Source of the DNA: Bacteroidota bacterium | Lineage (GTDB): Bacteria > Bacteroidota > Bacteroidia > CAIKAF01 | Direction: 5' to 3' | DNA: 64,000 bases | Assembly (NCBI GenBank): GCA_016866335.1 | Contig: VGMT01000001.1 | Span: 1 to 64,000 of the forward strand | Shown: in pieces, positions 8,443 to 17,602 of the stretch | How the letters are laid out: every line of letters starts with the position of its first letter | How positions within the stretch are numbered: position 1 is the first letter of the stretch | Notes under the pieces: model-generated | What the model saw: the letters and a program-made list of their open reading frames with translations, nothing else | Told to the model about the DNA's origin: nothing | Databases searched by the model: none | Made by a program: the position numbers and the translations under genes

Positions 8443-8982
8443 TTACAAATCCGTCTTTTCCGGATTACGAAACCAGTTGGCATATTTTGGATACCGCTCA
8501 ACCGTACCTATCAAAATCGTTTCAATTTCTTCGGGCTTTAATTCCCGCAGAGGTTTTGCGGGAATTCCTGCATAAATCCAACCTGATTTTAGGTGGGCGC
8601 GCTCAGGAACTAGAGCTCCAGCAGCAACCAAGCAATTGGATTCAATAACAGCATGGTCCATTACAATGGCTCCCATGCCTACCAAAACCCGGTCATGTAT
8701 GCGGCAACCATGAACCATGGCTCTGTGGCCAAGAGAAACGTCTGAGCCAATATACAGCCCTGCTTTTTCAAAGGTGCCATGCAAAATGGCACCGTCTTGA
8801 ATATTAACTCTGTCCCCAATTCGAATTTCGTGAACATCTGCCCGCACCACCGATTGGAACCAAAACGTGCAATCTGAGCCAGATTGAACATTTCCGACGA
8901 TGGTAGCGTTTGGAGCCACCCAATTGTTTGGCCCCAGTTGGGGGCTAAAACCGCGTACCGGTAAAATTAAAGGTCCATTCAT
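8443..8982 (-). CDS. Gamma-carbonic anhydrase family hexapeptide-repeat protein
   Basis: 179 aa from ATG 8982 (MNGPLILPVRG). The upstream part of the track ORF overlaps rsmG and is not protein-like for this family. The chain is a left-handed beta helix with hexapeptide repeats, and it retains the three metal-binding histidines in ILHGT and LGHRAMVHGC, plus the RADVHEIRIGDRVNIQD segment seen in Cam/CamH and YrdA-type proteins. Catalysis of CO2 hydration is possible but many members are inactive or act as other enzymes. Start and rsmG stop overlap as ATGA, indicating coupling. A distant paralogue of the PaaY type is at 43712. Confidence 0.88.
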   Translation of the reverse strand: MNGPLILPVRGFSPQLGPNNWVAPNATIVGNVQSGSDCTFWFQSVVRADVHEIRIGDRVNIQDGAILHGTFEKAGLYIGSDVSLGHRAMVHGCRIHDRVLVGMGAIVMDHAVIESNCLVAAGALVPERAHLKSGWIYAGIPAKPLRELKPEEIETILIGTVERYPKYANWFRNPEKTDL

Positions 8983-9614
8983 TCTAGTAAATCGTTTTGA
9001 AGTGGAACATGCCAAACCCATTTTTCTTCGAAATAGGGCTCTTTGAACCATTGGCTTACAGGGCTTGAGGTGGGTTGCCGCCTAAACCCTGAGAATGCCG
9101 CCGAGCCTATGTCGGGGCCTTTTAAATAATACAATCCATGTTGAGCTTTGCCCTTTTTGATTAAAAGGTGTTTTGCCCGGTTGTAAAAGTCTGGCAAAGG
9201 CTCAACTGCGCGCCCGGTAATGTATTCAGCGGTTAATTTCAAGGCTTCTATTCTGCTGTTTACCACTTCAACATTGTTCAGTTCTAAGGCCTCAACAACG
9301 GCTTGAGCCACCGTTAATTTTTTTTGAATGGAATCAACCAGCACAAACGAGACTTCAGGCATGGCAATGGCCAGTGGTATTCCTGGAAAGCCGCCACCGG
9401 TGCCCAGGTCAATACAGCGTGAGCCAGATTCAAATGGATGTGCCTTATATATGGCTAAGCTGTGCAAAAAATGGTGCAATTCTATGTTGTCGATGTCTTT
9501 TCTTGAAATAACATTGATCTTTTGATTCCATTCTATGTACTGTGCCGCAGCCTGCTCGAATTGTTGGCATTGTTCTTTCGAAAATTCGGTAAAGTATGAC
9601 TTCAGGGTATTCAT
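8979..9614 (-). CDS. rsmG: 16S rRNA (guanine527-N7)-methyltransferase RsmG
   Basis: 211 aa. SAM-binding Rossmann methyltransferase that methylates N7 of G527 in 16S rRNA. Diagnostic features are EWNQKINVISRKD near the N-terminus, IELHHFLHSL, and the SAM loop IDLGTGGGFPGIPLAI, then VEVVNSRIEAL and GRAVEPLP. Length is typical. Start ATG 9614 lies 3 bp from the sigma-factor stop, and its stop overlaps the next gene as ATGA, so it is in a three-gene unit with the sigma factor and the hexapeptide protein. Confidence 0.95.
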   Translation of the reverse strand: MNTLKSYFTEFSKEQCQQFEQAAAQYIEWNQKINVISRKDIDNIELHHFLHSLAIYKAHPFESGSRCIDLGTGGGFPGIPLAIAMPEVSFVLVDSIQKKLTVAQAVVEALELNNVEVVNSRIEALKLTAEYITGRAVEPLPDFYNRAKHLLIKKGKAQHGLYYLKGPDIGSAAFSGFRRQPTSSPVSQWFKEPYFEEKWVWHVPLQNDLLE

Positions 9615-9617
9615 ATA

Positions 9618-10187
9618 TTATTGTGGCCGGCTCCGGGTTAGTTTTTGCTGCAAGGCAACTCTGGCTCTGCTTAAATTTGCTTTTACTGTACCTGTTGGCC
9701 TTTTTGTTTTTTCAGCAATTTCTTCAATGCTAAGTCCTTCAAAATAAAATAGTTCCACAACTATCTTAAAGTCCGGCTTTAGGTCAGCAACCAAAGCCCG
9801 AATTTCGGCATGCTTTTGATCGCGGATTAAATTTTGTTCAGGGTTCAGGTCTTGATCTGGAATGGGAAACTCGCGAATCCTATCTGGATGCTCCAATTTG
9901 GGTTGCAAGGGTTGGGTGGGCAATGTGCGCTTGCGGCCAAAGTCGATGGCGGTATTTTTTGCAATGGTAAACAGCCAGGTAGAAAAGGTGAAATCGGGCC
10001 TGTAGTTAGGCAGATTTCGAAAGGCCTTTTCAAAAGAGAGGTTGGTTAGATCTTCAGCATCATCAAGATTTTGCACTAGGCGTATTAAAAAAACCCGAAT
10101 GGGTTCTCGGTACCTTTTCATCAATTCCGAAAATGCAGTTTGGTCGTTCAGCTTTACAGCCCTTTGAATCAATTCCATGTCGGTCAT
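9618..10187 (-). CDS. ECF-type RNA polymerase sigma factor
   Basis: 189 aa. Sigma region 2 spans about residues 15-90 (LMKRYREPIRVFLIRLV, DAEDLTNLSFEKAF, FSTWLFTIAKNTAIDF), and region 4 spans about 130-185 (LKPDFKIVVELFYFEGLSIEEIA, TGTVKANLSRARVALQQKL). No region 1.1 or 3, so group IV. No anti-sigma gene is adjacent; the downstream gene is rsmG. An RBS-like AGAGAGGA precedes the ATG at 10187. Regulon unknown. Confidence 0.93.
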   Translation of the reverse strand: MTDMELIQRAVKLNDQTAFSELMKRYREPIRVFLIRLVQNLDDAEDLTNLSFEKAFRNLPNYRPDFTFSTWLFTIAKNTAIDFGRKRTLPTQPLQPKLEHPDRIREFPIPDQDLNPEQNLIRDQKHAEIRALVADLKPDFKIVVELFYFEGLSIEEIAEKTKRPTGTVKANLSRARVALQQKLTRSRPQ

Positions 10188-10264
10188 TCCTCTCTACCCT
10201 TGTATTGTTCAACTAAGGTAAACCTGAATTCCAAAACCCTTTGCACCCAAATCAATTTCATAAT

Positions 10265-11362
10265 TTAAGAATTGGAATTCCAGGTTTTACTTGTATTGGT
10301 AGGTTTTTGAAGCAAAATCAAAACTGGAACAAAAATAGCCAATAATTCGGCCATTAAATAAACCCATAGTGCCTTCGGGGTGGGTTTGCGGATTGAAGCA
10401 AAGACATAGACCCAGAGAAAGGTTGAAAACAGCTGAATACTCCAGCCTGCCAAAACCAAACCCATTGCAATTTTAGAGTGGAAAAATGGGAGGACAATTA
10501 ATCCTAAGGTGTTTGCCCCAAGCAAAAGCCAGCGTAACACAAAAACAGCTTTTATAGGGAAAGGATAATGGGGAGCTGTTTTCCAATGCCTTTGTTTTTG
10601 AAGCGCCCAATCTTGAAATGTGGCAGGAGCATCCGACAAGGTGCTGGGTTTATATCCAAACCGTTTGTTTTGACACCGGCTAACTAAAAAAGGCAAGCCA
10701 AGGTCATCGTCTCCTCCGGCGGTGCCAAATTTTTTGGAATAGCGAAGGGCGGCCAACCCTGTTTCTTTGGGGTAGGCCATATTCCGTCCAACGGCGGTTG
10801 TAAAGCCAATCCAAGGTAATCCTGAAAAATTCATCCTAGCCAAGCGGTCGGCCTCGGCCATGGCTACATTTGAAGCCAAGCTGTTGCTTGAGATCAACAA
10901 TCCATTCCCTACAAAAAGGGCAGGCTCAGCACCCAAAATGTCCATGAGTTCCTGAAGAAAGGTTGGGGAATCAGGCCTGCAATCGGCATCGGTTACAAAA
11001 ACCTGCTGGAATTTTGCCTGACTTAATCCCAAGGCTAGCGCATCGCGCTTCCCTGGACTGGATTTTGAATCGATGGACAATACCCGAACCCGCCCCTCTT
11101 GACAGGCCAATGAATTCAAAAAGGCAAGGCTGGCATCGGTTGAGGCATCGTCGATCAAAACAAACTCGACCGGTTGTGTGGTTTTGCAGGCCAACCATAA
11201 ATCAAGATTTCGTTTCCAATCAAATTCGGCATTCCGGCCGCAAACAACCACCGATAAACCTGGGCAGGTTCCATGCCCAACTTTTGGTCGAAAGAAAAAT
11301 AGGGCACCTTGCACCAAAACCTGAACAAATCCAGCCAAACCAAGCAGGTATTCCAATATCAT
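10265..11362 (-). CDS. Membrane-associated family 2 glycosyltransferase
   Basis: 365 aa. One N-terminal hydrophobic segment (MILEYLLGLAGFVQVLVQGA) is followed by a GT-A fold: LSVVVCGRNAE, EFVLIDDASTDASL, GKRDALALGL and the metal-binding DADCRPD. Three further transmembrane spans are at the C-terminus (about 270-355). This arrangement is typical of integral GT2 enzymes that work at the inner face of the cytoplasmic membrane on lipid-linked acceptors. Sugar and acceptor are unknown. It is divergent from tgt with only 41 bp between starts. Confidence 0.88.
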   Translation of the reverse strand: MILEYLLGLAGFVQVLVQGALFFFRPKVGHGTCPGLSVVVCGRNAEFDWKRNLDLWLACKTTQPVEFVLIDDASTDASLAFLNSLACQEGRVRVLSIDSKSSPGKRDALALGLSQAKFQQVFVTDADCRPDSPTFLQELMDILGAEPALFVGNGLLISSNSLASNVAMAEADRLARMNFSGLPWIGFTTAVGRNMAYPKETGLAALRYSKKFGTAGGDDDLGLPFLVSRCQNKRFGYKPSTLSDAPATFQDWALQKQRHWKTAPHYPFPIKAVFVLRWLLLGANTLGLIVLPFFHSKIAMGLVLAGWSIQLFSTFLWVYVFASIRKPTPKALWVYLMAELLAIFVPVLILLQKPTNTSKTWNSNS

Positions 11363-11403
11363 TCCACAAATATTAACGAAAAATACGGACTTTTGCCTCC
11401 ACG

Positions 11404-12540
11404 ATGCATGTTTTTATAATAGAAAAGAAGGCCGAGGGGTCTCAGGCAAGGGCTGGCGTTTTATCGACGGGACATGGAGAAATCCCAACTCCAATTTTTA
11501 TGCCTGTGGGTACCTTAGGTACGGTTAAGGCCATTCACCAACGGGAATTGAAAGCCGATATAGATGCCAAAATTATTTTAGGAAACACCTACCATTTGTA
11601 TTTAAGACCTGGCACGGAAATTTTAAATGCAGCTGGGGGACTTCATTCTTTTATGAATTGGGATCGACCAATTCTTACAGATTCAGGAGGTTATCAGTTG
11701 TTCTCCCTAACCAATATGCGTAAAATCAGCGAACAGGGAGCTGTTTTCCAATCGCATATTGATGGCTCAAAACATACCTTCAGTCCAGAGTCTGTCATTG
11801 ATATTCAACGGAAAATTGGGGGAGACATTATTATGGCCTTCGATGAATGTCCCCCTTATCCTGCCTCGCACGATTACGTAAAAAAAAGCCTTGAATTGAC
11901 TCAGCGCTGGTTGGTTCGTTGCAGGCAGCAAATGGATTCAACCGAGCCGTTGTACGGACATCATCAAGCTCTTTTTCCTATTGTTCAAGGGGGAGTTTAT
12001 TCAGATTTACGGAAGCAAAGCGCCGCTTTTATTGCCGATTTGCCAAATGTAGAGGGGGTTGCAATTGGAGGTTTATCGGTGGGAGAGCCGGCAGAAATGA
12101 TGTATGAGCAGATTGAACATGTTTGCCCCTTGCTGCCAGAAAACAAACCGAGGTATTTAATGGGAGTGGGAACACCTGAAAATCTTTTGGAAGGGATTGA
12201 GAGGGGAATAGACATGTTTGATTGTGTTATGCCTGCCCGAAATGGCCGAAATGGAATGCTTTTTACCTGGAAAGGAATTTTCAATATGAAAAACAAAAAA
12301 TGGGAAAAAGATTTCAGCCCCATTGATGAGACGAGTTCTCTGTTCTCTGATCAGGAGTACAGCAAAGCCTATTTACGGCATTTATTTACGGTGAATGAAC
12401 GTCTGGCCGCTCAAATTGCTACCTTACACAATCTTCATTTTTATTTAGACCTAATGAAGCAAGCTCGTTTGGAAATTTTGGCTGGCACTTTCGCTCAATG
12501 GAAAAAGACCATGCTTCCCATACTGAATTTTAGAAACTAA
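11404..12540 (+). CDS. tgt: Queuine/preQ1 tRNA-guanine transglycosylase
   Basis: 378 aa. Exchanges guanine-34 in tRNAs with GUN anticodons for preQ1. Catalytic Asp regions are present: LTDSGGYQLFSL and MFDCVMPARNGRNG; substrate loop AFDECPPYPA. The usual zinc site (CxCxxC before YSRAYLHHL) is absent: the corresponding stretch reads PIDETSSLFSDQEYSKAYLRHL with no cysteine, although the later LHNLHFY histidine remains. First gene of a plus-strand operon; lptF/G follows after 5 bp. Confidence 0.95.
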   Translation: MHVFIIEKKAEGSQARAGVLSTGHGEIPTPIFMPVGTLGTVKAIHQRELKADIDAKIILGNTYHLYLRPGTEILNAAGGLHSFMNWDRPILTDSGGYQLFSLTNMRKISEQGAVFQSHIDGSKHTFSPESVIDIQRKIGGDIIMAFDECPPYPASHDYVKKSLELTQRWLVRCRQQMDSTEPLYGHHQALFPIVQGGVYSDLRKQSAAFIADLPNVEGVAIGGLSVGEPAEMMYEQIEHVCPLLPENKPRYLMGVGTPENLLEGIERGIDMFDCVMPARNGRNGMLFTWKGIFNMKNKKWEKDFSPIDETSSLFSDQEYSKAYLRHLFTVNERLAAQIATLHNLHFYLDLMKQARLEILAGTFAQWKKTMLPILNFRN

Positions 12541-12545
12541 GCGTT

Positions 12546-13643
12546 TTGGGGGTTTTCGGCAAAATAGACAGGTACATTATTCGGCAGTTTTTGCAGACCT
12601 TCTTCGTGGCCATTCTTTTGATTTTATCTATAACCGTAGTTTTCGACTTTAGCGAAAAGTTAGATGGATTTATGGGAAAATACGGTTCTGTACCCACCAC
12701 TTTCGACATCGTTTGGAAGTATTACGCCAACTTCATTCCTTTTTTCGGCAATTTGTTTAGTCCTCTATTTGTCTTTATTTCTGTTATCTACTTTACCTCC
12801 AGAATGGCTTACCGCATGGAAATCATTGCCATTCTTAACTCTGGCTGGAGTTATTGGCGCTTGCTTTTTCCATTTATGTTAGCGGCTACTGTTGTTGCAA
12901 GCCTTAGCTATGCTCTAACCAATTTTGTTATTCCCCAAGCAAATAAAGAAAGGTTGGCCTTTGAATCTACTTACTTTCGTAAAGGAGTAGGGGCAAGTCC
13001 CAATTTTCACCTTCAGCTTAGCCCTGGAGAGTTCGTTTTCACCGATATGTATACCGATCACCGAAAATCAGCAGGTCGATTTACTTATGAACGCATAGAC
13101 AGCAATTTTAACCTCAAATACAAGGTGCTTTCAAAAGAAGGATTTTACGACAGCTTAACTGGTGCATGGCGTTTTTATTTAGGAGTATCTAGGCGCTGGC
13201 ATGACAATGGAACGGTGGAGACCCGTGAGTTTGAAAACTGGGACACCATTTTACCCATTACACCCAAAATGCTGCAACGCGACATTAAAATTGTCGAGGC
13301 TTTAGGTAACAAGGAACTTGACGAATTTATTGAACAACAAACCCTGAGCGGCTCCATTTATCTGCCCTTCTACCTCATTGAAAAGCACGGACGCCAAGCC
13401 AATCCTATTTCGGCCCTCATTTTAACTTTTATCGCTTTTCCTATAAGTTCACGAAAGGCTAGGGGAGGTATTGGAATTCAATTGGCGGCGGGCGTTACCC
13501 TTGCTTTCGCCTACATTTTCCTTCAAAAAATGACCGTGAGCTTTGCATTGAATGGAGTTATGTCTCCTTGGCTTGGAGTTTGGTTGCCAAATTTCATCTA
13601 TATAGGCATAGGATTTATTTTGGCTAAATTTGCCCAACGTTAA
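12546..13643 (+). CDS. LptF/LptG-type permease (LPS export)
   Basis: 365 aa. Six transmembrane helices in two sets of three with a periplasmic beta-jellyroll domain between (about 130-270), the YjgP/YjgQ architecture. N-terminal [20 protein letters not shown] and [14 protein letters not shown] are characteristic. Forms with LptB the ABC motor moving lipopolysaccharide to the outer membrane. The start is unusual: an in-frame TAG at 12531 and no early ATG leave TTG at 12546 as the only conventional start, 5 bp after the tgt stop, consistent with coupling. Whether F or G cannot be told. Confidence 0.9.
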   Translation: MGVFGKIDRYIIRQFLQTFFVAILLILSITVVFDFSEKLDGFMGKYGSVPTTFDIVWKYYANFIPFFGNLFSPLFVFISVIYFTSRMAYRMEIIAILNSGWSYWRLLFPFMLAATVVASLSYALTNFVIPQANKERLAFESTYFRKGVGASPNFHLQLSPGEFVFTDMYTDHRKSAGRFTYERIDSNFNLKYKVLSKEGFYDSLTGAWRFYLGVSRRWHDNGTVETREFENWDTILPITPKMLQRDIKIVEALGNKELDEFIEQQTLSGSIYLPFYLIEKHGRQANPISALILTFIAFPISSRKARGGIGIQLAAGVTLAFAYIFLQKMTVSFALNGVMSPWLGVWLPNFIYIGIGFILAKFAQR

Positions 13644-13654
13644 TTGCGTTTTTT

Positions 13655-14608
13655 ATGAATTACTTAGATTTTGAAGGGCCCATTCAACAATTGGAAGATG
13701 AATTAACCCGTCTTCGAGAAACGGCTCTATCTACTTCGACCGACCTAAATCCGGCCATTGCTGAATTGGAAGAACAAATTCGTGAAAAAACGAAGGAGAT
13801 TTTTAAATCGCTGACTCCCTGGCAACGGGTTCAACTTAGCCGACATCCTGACCGCCCATACACCTTGGCCTACATACAAGCCATATCGAATGGAACATTT
13901 CAAGAATTGCACGGAGACCGAAATGTTAAGGACGACAAAGCCATGATTGGAGGTTTTGGCAATTTGGGAAATTACAATTGCATGTTTATCGGTCAGCAAA
14001 AAGGAATCAATACCAAAATGCGCCAATACCGCAATTTTGGCATGGCCAATCCCGAAGGGTACCGAAAAGCGTTAAGGTTAATGAAAATGGCCGAAAAATT
14101 CGGACTGCCCATTGTTTGCCTCATCGATACTCCCGGAGCCTTCCCAGGCCTTGAGGCCGAAGAACGTGGTCAAGGCGAAGCCATTGCCCGAAACCTGATC
14201 GAAATGTTCCAATTAACTGTCCCTGTTATTTGCATTGTAATTGGCGAAGGCGCCTCAGGAGGCGCCTTAGGTATTGGTATCGGGGATAGGGTGTATATGC
14301 TTGAAAATACTTGGTATTCCGTGATTTCACCCGAATCATGCTCTTCCATCCTTTGGAGAACTTGGGACAACAAAGAACAGGCCGCATCGGCCCTTAAATT
14401 AACGGCCGAAGATATGCTTGGCCTTAAATTGATAGATGGTATTATTCAAGAGCCCTTGGGTGGAGCCCACCGTGACCAACAAGGAGCTTTTGACCAAGTC
14501 AAAAAGACCATTTTGGAACAGCTCCCCAAGTTGCTTAAAATGAATCCGGAAAAGCGCATTAAGGAGCGAATTCAAAAGTTTGAATCCATGGGGGTGTTCA
14601 ATGAATGA
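13655..14608 (+). CDS. accA: Acetyl-CoA carboxylase carboxyltransferase subunit alpha
   Basis: 317 aa. Transfers the carboxyl group from biotin to acetyl-CoA to give malonyl-CoA, the first step in fatty-acid synthesis; works with AccD. Clear motifs are [49 protein letters not shown] and [13 protein letters not shown] (oxyanion holes). Length is normal. It sits 11 bp after lptF/G and its end overlaps the flavin-reductase start. Confidence 0.97.
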   Translation: MNYLDFEGPIQQLEDELTRLRETALSTSTDLNPAIAELEEQIREKTKEIFKSLTPWQRVQLSRHPDRPYTLAYIQAISNGTFQELHGDRNVKDDKAMIGGFGNLGNYNCMFIGQQKGINTKMRQYRNFGMANPEGYRKALRLMKMAEKFGLPIVCLIDTPGAFPGLEAEERGQGEAIARNLIEMFQLTVPVICIVIGEGASGGALGIGIGDRVYMLENTWYSVISPESCSSILWRTWDNKEQAASALKLTAEDMLGLKLIDGIIQEPLGGAHRDQQGAFDQVKKTILEQLPKLLKMNPEKRIKERIQKFESMGVFNE

Positions 14609-15494
14609 TTTCTTAAGCATTATTCCTGGGGAAGTCCCGGTTGCTGAACTTCACGGGCATCTGCTCTCGGGAGTTTCACCTAGGCCCATAGCTTTTGTCT
14701 CTTCCATTGATTCCAAAGGCCAGGTCAACCTTAGTCCCTACAGTTTTTTTAATGTTTTTGGAGCCAATCCTCCTATTGCAATTTTTTCTCCTGCCCGAAG
14801 GGTACGCGACAATACCATTAAGCACACCCTTGAAAACGCCGTTGAAACCCGCGAGGTGGTGATCAATATTGTTGATTTCTCTATGGTTCAGCAGGTTTCT
14901 CTTTCCAGTGTGGAATACCCCAAAGGAGTCAATGAATTTATAAAAGCCGGATTCACCATGCTTCCCTCCGATTTGGTAAGCCCACCAAGGGTCGCTGAAT
15001 CCCCATTTCAGCTCGAAGCCAAAGTGATAAATGTAATTGAAACGGGTCAAGAGGGCGGTGCAGGTAATTTGGTCGTTTGCCAAATTCTAAAGATACATTT
15101 GGCCAAGCGAATTTTAGATGAAAACAACAGGATTAATCCATTTAAACTGGATGCTGTAGCGCGCGCAGGAGGAAACTGGTATGTTCGGGCTCAAGGCGAT
15201 GCCTTATTTGAAGTGCCAAAACCTGCCGGACCCCAAGGAATTGGAATTGATGCTCTTCCTGCTTTTATCCGAAACCATTCCGTATTAACAGGAAATCACC
15301 TTGGAAAACTTGGAAACCTAGAACGTTTGCCTACGCTTGAACAAGCATTTGAGTTGGCCAAAACCCCAACCTATGTTCGTTTAATTCAAGAAAAATCCCA
15401 GCTAAGTCCCCTTGAAATTGTTTTAGATTTACTAGACAAAAACGCCATTCAAGAAGCCCTCGTTTTTTTGCTTACAAATCAAAACGACCTTTAA
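14601..15494 (+). CDS. Flavin reductase family (FMN-binding split-barrel) protein
   Basis: 297 aa from ATG 14601 ([11 protein letters not shown]), preferred over the track start because it follows accA with an 8-bp overlap. Residues about 10-200 match flavin-reductase-like domains: [43 protein letters not shown]-like [12 protein letters not shown]. It probably binds FMN. A C-terminal extension of about 90 residues is present in Bacteroidota members. Substrate and partner enzyme are unknown. Confidence 0.85.
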   Translation: MNDFLSIIPGEVPVAELHGHLLSGVSPRPIAFVSSIDSKGQVNLSPYSFFNVFGANPPIAIFSPARRVRDNTIKHTLENAVETREVVINIVDFSMVQQVSLSSVEYPKGVNEFIKAGFTMLPSDLVSPPRVAESPFQLEAKVINVIETGQEGGAGNLVVCQILKIHLAKRILDENNRINPFKLDAVARAGGNWYVRAQGDALFEVPKPAGPQGIGIDALPAFIRNHSVLTGNHLGKLGNLERLPTLEQAFELAKTPTYVRLIQEKSQLSPLEIVLDLLDKNAIQEALVFLLTNQNDL

Positions 15495-15830
15495 ATGAGA
15501 ATGTATAACGTTACCGTGCATGTCGAAGCCAGCATCGAAACTACTTGGCTAGATTACATGATGAATCGGCACATTCCAGATGTGATGAATACGGGCTGCT
15601 TTATTGAAGCACGCATCAGTAAGTTGGAATCGGACGAAGACCGCGGCGGACTAACCTTTTCCATTCAATACGGCGCCGAATCCAAAGAAAAATTAAGAGA
15701 ATACCAGCAAAATTTTGCACCCACCTTACAAGCTGAGCATCTTCAAAAGTTTGGTCAAAAATGCCTTGCCTTTCGAACAGAAATGGATGTGCTAGCTAAA
15801 TTTGTATCAAATTCAAATGAACATGACTGA
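15495..15830 (+). CDS. DUF4286 family protein
   Basis: 111 aa, cytoplasmic. The order YNVTVHVEASIETTWLDYM, HIPDVMNTGCF, and FSIQYGAES fits DUF4286, a small alpha/beta (ferredoxin-like) family common in Bacteroidota with no known role. Its ATG follows the flavin-reductase TAA with no spacer, and its end overlaps the DinB-family gene, so it belongs to the tgt operon. Confidence 0.85.
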   Translation: MRMYNVTVHVEASIETTWLDYMMNRHIPDVMNTGCFIEARISKLESDEDRGGLTFSIQYGAESKEKLREYQQNFAPTLQAEHLQKFGQKCLAFRTEMDVLAKFVSNSNEHD

Positions 15831-16314
15831 AGCTCAAACTTGGGTTTTTATGCTACAGAAAACCAGGGAACAAACCCTTGGTTACCTGGATAAACTTTCT
15901 GGAGAAAATCTCCACCGCTCCTATCACCTTGAAGGGAGCACCATGAACAGCGTTTTTTGGATAGCGGCTCATTTGGCCGTTTCGGCTAATTTTCTTTTGC
16001 TGCACGCTACCGGTTCTGAACGTTTAAAACTTCCATGGGCACGGGCCTATGGTTTGGGGGGAAATGGCCTCCCAGAATCAGAGGCTCCACCAATTTCTGA
16101 GGTCATGGAAGCCTTAAACGAAATTCAAATCAGAGCGGAAAAATTCCTAAGCCCTTTGACGGAATTGGATTTGTCTCAGCCAACAGCAACCGGAACCAAC
16201 TTTGGAGGAGAAGATTCCATTCGAGCCATCATTGCCCACCACATTCGTCACGAAAATGCCCACGCAGGTCAATTGGGCCTCATCTGCAAAGCTTTAGGAA
16301 AGCCAACCATTTAA
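15817..16314 (+). CDS. DinB/YfiT-like four-helix-bundle protein
   Basis: 165 aa from ATG 15817 (the track used a TTG at 15802); ATG 15823 is also possible. Three histidines suited to metal binding lie in FWIAAHLAVSANF and HHIRHENAHAGQL, the DinB-like pattern. The family includes metal-dependent thiol-S-transferases (bacillithiol, mycothiol or glutathione users), but the specific reaction is unknown. The start overlaps the DUF4286 gene by 14 bp. Confidence 0.82.
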   Translation: MNMTEAQTWVFMLQKTREQTLGYLDKLSGENLHRSYHLEGSTMNSVFWIAAHLAVSANFLLLHATGSERLKLPWARAYGLGGNGLPESEAPPISEVMEALNEIQIRAEKFLSPLTELDLSQPTATGTNFGGEDSIRAIIAHHIRHENAHAGQLGLICKALGKPTI

Positions 16315-16316
16315 GT

Positions 16317-16973
16317 ATGCAAAATACCTCTGTTATTCGCATTTTCATAGCCGACAGCCATTTTTTGGTACGGCAAGGCTTAAAGACAATTTTTTCTGCA
16401 CAAAAGGGGTTTGAGGTGGTTGCAGAGTCGGAGGATTTAGCCAATTCCCTAGAACTTGTAGAAGAAACCCAAGCGGACGTTGTGGTAGTTGGGCTAAATA
16501 TTCAAGGGGTTTCGGTGGTAGAAACCATTGAAGATTTAAGGCAAAGACATCCATTTAAAAAGATACTGGTTTTAGATACCAATGAAGATGCCAATGAAAT
16601 TATCAGGCTTTTAAGCATGGGAGTTCATGGATACATATTGAAGCAATGCGATCACCAAGAAATTATTGACGCGGTAACTACCATAATGCAGGGGAAGAAT
16701 TTTTTCTGTTCCAACGTTCTAAAGCTTAATAAAACCCCAGTTAAATCATTGTCTCAGGTTGATTCAGAAAGTGCCATTCGGCTTTCTAGCCGTGAGATTG
16801 AAATTCTTGAACTTATTTCGCAAGGTCTTACAAACAATGAAATTGCCGATAAGACGTATATTTCAGCCCACACGGTTGCTTCGCATCGAAAAAGCCTGAT
16901 GAAAAAATTCGGGGCACGCAACAATGTGGATTTGGTCATTTCGGCCATAAAGGAAAATTTCATTGCGTTTTAG
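16317..16973 (+). CDS. NarL/LuxR-type regulator with degenerate receiver domain
   Basis: 218 aa. Residues 1-125 have a CheY-like receiver and 150-215 a LuxR helix-turn-helix (LSSREIEILELISQGLTNNEIA, TYISAHTVASHRKSLMKKF). The acceptor Asp expected at the end of beta-3 (VVLLDLxMP) is Gly here: DVVVVGLNIQG. The acidic pair is reduced to one residue (FIADSH), while the beta-5 Lys remains (GYILK). It therefore probably acts without phosphorylation. No histidine kinase is adjacent. It ends the tgt operon, and repeat copy C begins 19 bp after its stop. Confidence 0.9.
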   Translation: MQNTSVIRIFIADSHFLVRQGLKTIFSAQKGFEVVAESEDLANSLELVEETQADVVVVGLNIQGVSVVETIEDLRQRHPFKKILVLDTNEDANEIIRLLSMGVHGYILKQCDHQEIIDAVTTIMQGKNFFCSNVLKLNKTPVKSLSQVDSESAIRLSSREIEILELISQGLTNNEIADKTYISAHTVASHRKSLMKKFGARNNVDLVISAIKENFIAF

Positions 16974-16992
16974 TCTTCTTTTTTAATTTTTT

Positions 16993-17132
16993 GGGCGGCA
17001 GCCGGGCTTTCACCGGTAGTCCTCAGCAAAAGGGGCTGGGGCAGCGGTCTTGCGTTGGCTCCCAAGGTCGCCTCCGCGCCACGCGCCCCAGGCCCTTTCG
17101 CTATGCGGGCTACCGCGTTCAATCCCTGCCGC
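16993..17132 (+). repeat. Dispersed covarying hairpin repeat, copy C
   Basis: Reads in the direction of flanking genes, just after the LuxR-type gene, preceded by two T6 runs. Outer stem GGGCGGCA/TGCCGC; second stem GGTAGTCC/GGGCTACC; third-stem arms AGCAAAAGGGGCTGGGGC and GCCCCAGGCCCTTTCGCT are complementary apart from small bulges. Track ORF 17055..17276 is spurious. Confidence 0.9.
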
Positions 17133-17191
17133 TTTCAAAACCATAATGCGTCGTGTGGCTGTTTTCAGGGCCATTCATCTCCTGTAGGTTT

Positions 17192-17205
17192 TGCCATAAT
17201 GTCAG
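17192..17205 (+). promoter_or_regulatory. TGYCATWATGTCAG motif, distal copy
   Basis: TGCCATAATGTCAG. The same 14-base pattern with two substitutions recurs at 17798 immediately before a TATAAT sequence upstream of dnaK. It may be a stress-regulator site, but only two copies are visible. Confidence 0.3.
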
Positions 17206-17251
17206 CCCTCACCAGGGAGCCCAAAACGCCAACAACGACTTTTAGAGCCGC

Positions 17252-17274
17252 ATCCTACTTTGAAAAAGTAGGAT
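17252..17274. other. Short perfect hairpin in dnaK upstream region
   Basis: ATCCTACTTT, loop GAA, AAAGTAGGAT: a 10-bp perfect stem with three-base loop. No T-run follows closely, so it is not a typical terminator. Function unknown. Confidence 0.5.
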
Positions 17275-17341
17275 AGACTCCTGTGGACAAGTCCTTTTTT
17301 CCAGCCATCGATGTTTCATTGTTTGCTTTAGGATTCTTTAG

Positions 17342-17515
17342 GCCATTAACCTTATTCATTCTCGTCTAAACCAAACCGAACTCACCGTCCTAATTCGAAA
17401 AAGGGTGCGCTGCCACATCACCCATCTCAAACCCGATATTCCCGCTTTCCATTTCATCAAAGTTACCTTTGAATCAAAAGAAAGCACCTTTGAGATCCCC
17501 AGGGTGGATTATTAA
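17342..17515 (+). pseudogene. Possible gene remnant (57 codons, no start)
   Basis: An open frame with protein-like composition (HSRLNQTELTVLIRKRV..., ending FEIPRVDY and TAA at 17513-17515) follows an in-frame TAG at 17339 and contains no ATG or GTG near its beginning. It may be the 3' end of a lost gene or chance. I do not recognise the family. This is the only coding-like stretch in the roughly 800 bp between repeat C and dnaK. Confidence 0.25.
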
Positions 17516-17576
17516 AACACCTGCCGGCGTTTCTTTAATTCACCATCTAACTTCACTCTAAAAAGCCCGAAGTATT

Positions 17577-17602
17577 CTTCGCCACCCCAATACGTGGCGA
17601 AG
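17577..17602. other. 9-bp-stem hairpin before dnaK
   Basis: CTTCGCCAC and GTGGCGAAG separated by eight bases; a T6 run follows about 12 bases later on the plus strand (TCAATTTTTT). It could be a weak terminator or leader structure. The rest of 17603-17797 shows nothing clear. Confidence 0.4.

Noticed and set aside
16993-17132. Repeat family as integron attC sites
   Set aside because: No RYYYAAC/GTTRRRY ends, no integrase and no cassette-like array; copies are dispersed in both orientations among housekeeping genes.
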